DNA from: Erythrophleum ivorense
Lineage: Eukaryota > Streptophyta > Magnoliopsida > Fabales > Fabaceae
DNA length: 64,000 nucleotides
Direction: 5' to 3'
NCBI GenBank assembly: GCA_026724425.1
Contig: JAIUCV010000569.1
Span: 476,547-540,546, forward strand
Shown: positions 58,980-64,000 of the stretch, piece after piece
Numbering within the stretch: position 1 is the first letter of the stretch
Layout: each line of letters opens with the position of its first letter
Program-made: the position numbers and the translations under genes
Notes under the pieces: generated by a model
What the model was told of the DNA's origin: nothing
Database searches by the model: none
Seen by the model: the letters and a program-made list of their open reading frames with translations, nothing else

Positions 58980-61900
58980 TGTAACATCTGGTACTCTGAA
59001 AACTAGAGAAAATGTGAGAAACGTAACATACGATTTTTTCGTAAACAAACGGATTCACAGGATACAAAAGGAAGTCCCTTGAAACGAGATAGTTAAGGTC
59101 TCAAAAAATTTGGGAAGCATTCTAGACTTCTAAAAATAAGAATTCCAGGCTCAGATAGAAAGAAAAATGGAACTAGAATGAAGAAACAATTTCTTATGAA
59201 AAGTTTACGAAATGTAATGGCATTTTCGTAATTTTGAGCAAATTTTGGAATTCACATAGGAGGGATTTTTAAATGAAAGTTTTGAGTTCTCCGGGGTTCT
59301 CAGAGGCCCTGAAAACCATGGAACTCCTAAGACAGTTAAAACCCCTCCGGTGGACGTTTTCTAACGTCGGTTGACCCGAACTTTGATTGATTTGTTTATG
59401 AAGGTTTTAGCTCCCATTTGAGTGATTCCAAAGGCATTTTACTAAATTGGGAACCTAAATTCCATAATGGAAAAGACGGTTTTAAAAAAGGAACTAAAAC
59501 GAAGGAGAAACAAAAATACCAAGAACGAAGGGCAAAATGAGAATTTTGAAAAGTGTAACAGCCTCCCACCTATATATACAATGTGCCCTTCTTCTCCCTT
59601 CATTATGCATGACCATGTTCTGCCCAAAATCAGAGGAAAACCCTAGGGGATGGGGTGCACAAGAGGAGGAAGAAAAGGAGGAGAAATTCAAGGTAGAAAG
59701 GTATAGATTTTCATGGTTTTTCATGCTCTTTCTCTTCCAAATCTCTTCTCCTTCATTCTCCTTTATTTCCTATGATTATAATGAAGTATATGGATCTGTT
59801 TTAAGGGAGAAATTGAGGGAAAAAATCGTATTTGAAGATAAGAGCTCAAAGAACACAAGATTCAAGTGAGAAAAAGCAAGAAAACAAAGTAATTTCTCTT
59901 CCTATGATTGTCATCTTTGGTTCCCTCCTCCTCCATTTTTGCCTAACATGAGAAGACGCTAGGAGGACTTGATTTTTAGACAGAACCAAGGGTGAATCTA
60001 AGGAAAAAGGGTGTGGAGATTAAGAATATGCAAAAGGAATCAACAAAATACCATTAGATTTTTAGATGCAAGTTCTAGGGTTTCAATTGCACCTTATAAA
60101 ATCTGATTTTGTATGATGATTCCTAGGCCTAAATAAGAGTTTAAATTAGCTCCCAAGATCCCCAAGAGGCTCCCCACATGCATCTTCCCTTGAGAAAAAT
60201 AAAGAAAGCTCCATGGAACCCAATATGCTTCATTGCCTCAGCCAAGAAGGGTTTCCATAGCTAGTGAGAGTTTTAAATTTCTCTAATTCTTAAGTCATAC
60301 ATGATGAATGAAAATGAAGGGAGGCTTTGTGAAAAATTTAGAACCCATAAAAGTGAGTTGGTGTTTTATGTTCCATATTATGACCTAAAAAAGTAACATA
60401 TAGTTAGGCTCATGGTTTTAATTATGTAGTGATTCCAAGAGGCTTAAAAGGAGTCAAGAATCATATTTGAAAGAAAAGAATGGAGCCTAAATTTATTTGA
60501 GGGGTGTCGCTTCATTTGGTGCATTTATGGACCATAATAGGGTTTATAGAACAACCTAGTGTCTAAGCAAGTTGTGTGGCCTTAAAATTTGTTTCAAAAA
60601 CCTAATTAGCTTCCATAAATTGTGTCTAGGCCAAGAGAAAGCATCTCCACAAGTTTGTGTATGTGTGGCTGAAAGGAAGAGCTTGAATCCAAAGGGAAAA
60701 GTATGTGATTGTGTGTAAGGTAGCTCTTTCCACCTTCTCTCATGCATGGATGTATGCTTAGCTTGTCTTAGAATGTGTGTATGTGTATTTTTAAGTCTTG
60801 AAAAGTATGATAGCATGATCTCATATGCCATGATTTTATGATGACATATTATGCTTTATATGATGTTTTTAATGTGTGCTTAGGTTTGCTTGAGTGTGGT
60901 GAGGCCAAGACCTTTTAGCCATGGTGAGGATGAGCTAAGAACCCTTGAAATTGGTTGAAACAAAGCAAAAGAGTCTCCTAAAAGCAAGGTGGGCTCCCAA
61001 GAGTATGGTTGAGTCCAAGAATCTATTAAAGAATGGGTGAGGTAAGTCTAATATCCATAAGAAATTGGGTGAGGCCAATCCACTTGCTTGGTAAGCCTTC
61101 GTATGCTATGTATGACTTTCTCAAATGATGAAAACACCTCTTGAATATTTGCACATGTCAACATGACCATACATGCATTTATGAGACTTGTTTGCATCCA
61201 TTATGTATGATTGAATGGGAGATGAGTTATTGGGATTCTTTGAATCTCATTCCCTCCTCTCCAATGATCTAATATGCCAGGTGGACTAAGTGGACAAGGT
61301 AATGGAAGCCAATCACCTTGAAGGAAAGAGTTTGACAACAAAATGCAAAGTTTTTTATTCTTTAAGACCATAGATATGTCAAATGATGTAATCCATTGAT
61401 GTATATGGTCTATGACCTCTTGAACATGTGTAATTATGATAATATGTGATGTATAAATGAATGGATATGATATGTGAATCCTAGAATGCAATTTGGGTAT
61501 GTAATGCCAAGATATGCTTCTTGAAAGTTTAATGTAAATGTGCATATGTATGGATGAAATGGCCAAAATGAAATGCATGAGGTTTGGGACCATTGGGCAA
61601 CTTACACAAGTCTTAATCATACTTTAGACTTTCCTAAAAGGTACCAAACCCTAGGGAAAGCCATTTGGTTACTTTGGTATCTTATAGGGAGCCAAATTGG
61701 CCATAATAGAACCCTATATCACTTTTGGCCAAATGAGTTCTTCTTGATCTGAGATTTGACACGCAATTAGAGCTTGTTGATAGCTTTTTAGAAAGCTAAA
61801 GAACATAATTTTCAGAGGTCTACAGAATATTTGATAAATTTTTAAAGTTGGCAAACTATTCATTTGGTCTGAAAATGAAATCTATCACACAGGGCTCAAA

Positions 61901-62681
61901 TGATATCCAATTGCCATGAAATTTTTTACAAAGAATATATACATTCACAGTGATGTGTTTCAACTAGAAGCACCCCATTTGGAGGTCTAAAGAGGGAGAT
62001 ATGAATTTTGAACATTCTGTCCAGTATCAAGAGTTTTACCCGACCTCAGTTACTGTTCCATTAAATTTCGAGGTCTAGGCTGCCTGAGCTGGTCTTGAGT
62101 AATTTTTCTCCTCTAGCTAACATCCACAAATTTATAGATTGGTATCATTTGCATGGATTGGATTTTGGTGGAATTAATTGGACATTTTCAAAATTTGCTG
62201 CAGAAATCTGTAATAGCATCAGTGGCAATTTAACCTCTGGACCTTTTCGGATGTCAAATGTCCTCTGTGATGAATGTTATGGTCTGGACATATTTTTAGT
62301 ATGAAGTAGACATCCATAGCTTTCTAAAATAGCCAAGAATGCATATTTTGATTTTTCTAGAATGAGTTATGAATTTCCAAAATTTGGTCATAAAAAGAGC
62401 CAACGCTGGTCAAATTTTAATATGATATTTTAAGCTTCTCTTCGTGATTCTTGAAATGTTGGCCACTTTTTGATGATTCAAATGAGTTGTACTCATGTAA
62501 TTAAATATGGCAATGTGTTTTATGAGTTCACATGGCCCACATGACATAGAATAGAATTTTTATATATGACGTAATCCAAAGGAATGTATTATTTGAAATG
62601 GATTTTCTTACTTCCTTCATGGAATGTATCATATGAGCATGTAAATGTAATTAAAATGAGCTAGAAATATATGGTGTTACA
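58980..62681 (+). mobile_element. Solo family A LTR in the right-hand C LTR
   Basis: Begins TGTAACATCTGG and ends ATGGTGTTACA, 3702 bp. TATA box TATATATA at 59571-59578 and AAAG/GTATAG donor-like site at 59701-59702. It is closest to the copies at 45054 (start) and 1-2242 (end). No internal region. The frame 59537-59869 spans the leader and is not a known protein. Confidence 0.93.
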
Positions 62682-64000
62682 CAAAACATCCCAATATCTC
62701 TTTTACCCTTTCAAGCATACATATATGGCTCATTTTCATATTAAAGAATGCAAGTATACACTAAATGCTTAGAGTAGGCATACATAATCATATTTTCAAG
62801 TCATATGTACTCATTCAAATCAAACATAGGCTTTAGGGACTTTTGGGTTAGCCTCTCCTAATTTCTTTTGGACTTTTGGATTAGCCTCACCCACTTTTAG
62901 GGACTTTAGACTTAGCCTCGCTCCCTCTTGAAACTTTGGCTTCTATTCACCTAATCTAAGGGACTTTTGGCACAACCTCATCTAATAAAACCATCTTATA
63001 TTCAAAATATATTTCCAAAAGCATAATGGCACCAAAACATTAGTCAATAGCTATAGGCATATCTCATGATTCAATCATACATACAAGCACCTAAGGATAA
63101 TCAAACAACTAAAAAATGCATATAAGAAAGGATAGAGAGCTACGTTGAGAAAAGAAACACAAGTTTTCTTCCTTGAAGTCTACTTCCCCTTCTCGGCCTC
63201 ACACACACACACCTAAGAAGAGATTGATTTTCTTGGCTTAAACACATCAAATAAGACATAATTACATCATTGGAGCCAATTATAATCTCAAATAAACTCT
63301 ACACAAACATATTCTAGCTTATAGTATATTTATGGTTCCATATAATGGCATAATGAAGGAACTCCTATGATTCATAATCTTGGCTCTAATTTCTCACTCA
63401 ATCTAAGTCTTGTGACTCCATTTAAACTCATTAGAGTCATCACAAATTCGATTCAAGGAGCCAAATGCCAAGTTGCTTCTTTATGCTTAAAAAAGAACCT
63501 AAACTTCTATCTTTCAAACCATGATTTCTAAATTCAAACCAATAGTTCCTTAGTGTTTATTATTCATATCTAGACTATTTCTATCCTTGGAATCAAAGAA
63601 AACTCTCCCTAGTTACCTCTTCTTCCTCTTGGCCGAGACATGCATATGGTTAAGGAGCCCATGGAGTTTCATTCAATTTCCCAGGGGTTTTGGCATCCAT
63701 AAAGCTTCCTAGACCTCTTATGAACTCATACATACTCTTTTATAAGCTAGATTATCATTAGAAAGTTTTGAAATTTCCTCAGTGCAACTAAAACCCTACT
63801 TACCATAACTTGATTTTTAAAGCTTCTCTTTTAGTTCTAATTACATACTCTTGTTCCTCATGCTCTAAAACCCTTGTTTCTACCTTGCTATGTCCTAAAT
63901 TCATCCTTCCTAGATGGGCCTAGGTCTGGTCGAAATGCTCATGGAAGAAGCAACAAAGAAGAAGTAAGAAGGACCATGATATCTCACATTGTTTTAATGT

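Larger units (their letters stand above)
57743..64000 (-). mobile_element. Family C LTR, running off the window
   Basis: Starts TGTCACACCATATATAGC, apparently a TGTAACACC tip with A to C, and follows the C LTR at 42536 in order: the AAATTCGTAACTAATTC module near 58035, GGACTTTTGGATTAGCCTCA near 62871, and TTAAACTCATTAGAGTCATC near 63422. It is interrupted by the A LTR at 58980-62681. The U3 end lies beyond 64000. Confidence 0.7.

Noticed and set aside
1..64000. CRISPR arrays, operons or bacterial-type genes
   Set aside because: No regular short direct repeats with spacers and no long intact frames. All structure fits plant LTR retrotransposons.

Overview
This window is plant nuclear heterochromatin made almost entirely of nested LTR retrotransposons. 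I found no intact host gene, tRNA, rRNA or CRISPR array. The plant assignment rests on the initiator-Met primer-binding site, the Ty3/Gypsy chromovirus proteins of the Tekay/Del type, LTRs of 3 to 4 kb, high AT content and 5-bp target-site duplications (TSDs). The species cannot be told. Most open frames in the window are chance frames inside LTRs.

I name the LTR families locally. Family A (about 3.1-3.7 kb) belongs to the Gypsy elements. Families B, C and D are further long LTRs, and E is the LTR of an old minus-strand Gypsy copy. All begin TG, end CA and have 5-bp TSDs where these can be checked.

Layout: 1-2242 is the end of a plus-strand A LTR. Positions 2243-7968 are an old minus-strand Gypsy remnant (protease, gag, LTR E) with a solo A LTR inserted in gag (2742-5801, TSD CTTGG). 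Positions 7824-16672 hold a 719-bp tandem duplication of the junction between LTR E and the next element; its second copy is split by a solo B LTR (8566-15972, TSD TTATG), which carries a solo A LTR (11491-15187, TSD AATTA). Positions 16100-28089 are a plus-strand Gypsy element: 5' LTR, PBS, gag, protease, RT, RNase H, integrase, chromodomain, PPT and a truncated 3' LTR. A solo D LTR (23751-26888) splits its integrase. Positions 28090-29219 are anonymous.

Positions 29220-55094 are one long nest. A C LTR was hit by a minus-strand Gypsy element (30360 to about 42455), whose pol carries a separate 976-bp insert with an 8-bp TSD (36632-37607). The same C LTR was also hit by a second C LTR (42536-53472), which holds a B LTR (44008-51390), which holds an A LTR (45054-48781). 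Positions 55095-57742 are anonymous. Positions 57743-64000 are another C LTR, running off the window and split by a solo A LTR (58980-62681).

The Gypsy proteins form the usual single gag-pol series, but every copy is dead. Nearly all in-frame stops are what C-to-T change at Gln (CAG to TAG) or Trp codons would give, as expected after long cytosine methylation. The most noteworthy patterns are this decay signature, a conserved AAAG/GT splice-donor-like site about 120 bp after the TATA box in many LTRs, a 373-bp segment shared in opposite orientation by a B and a D LTR, and the split tandem duplication.
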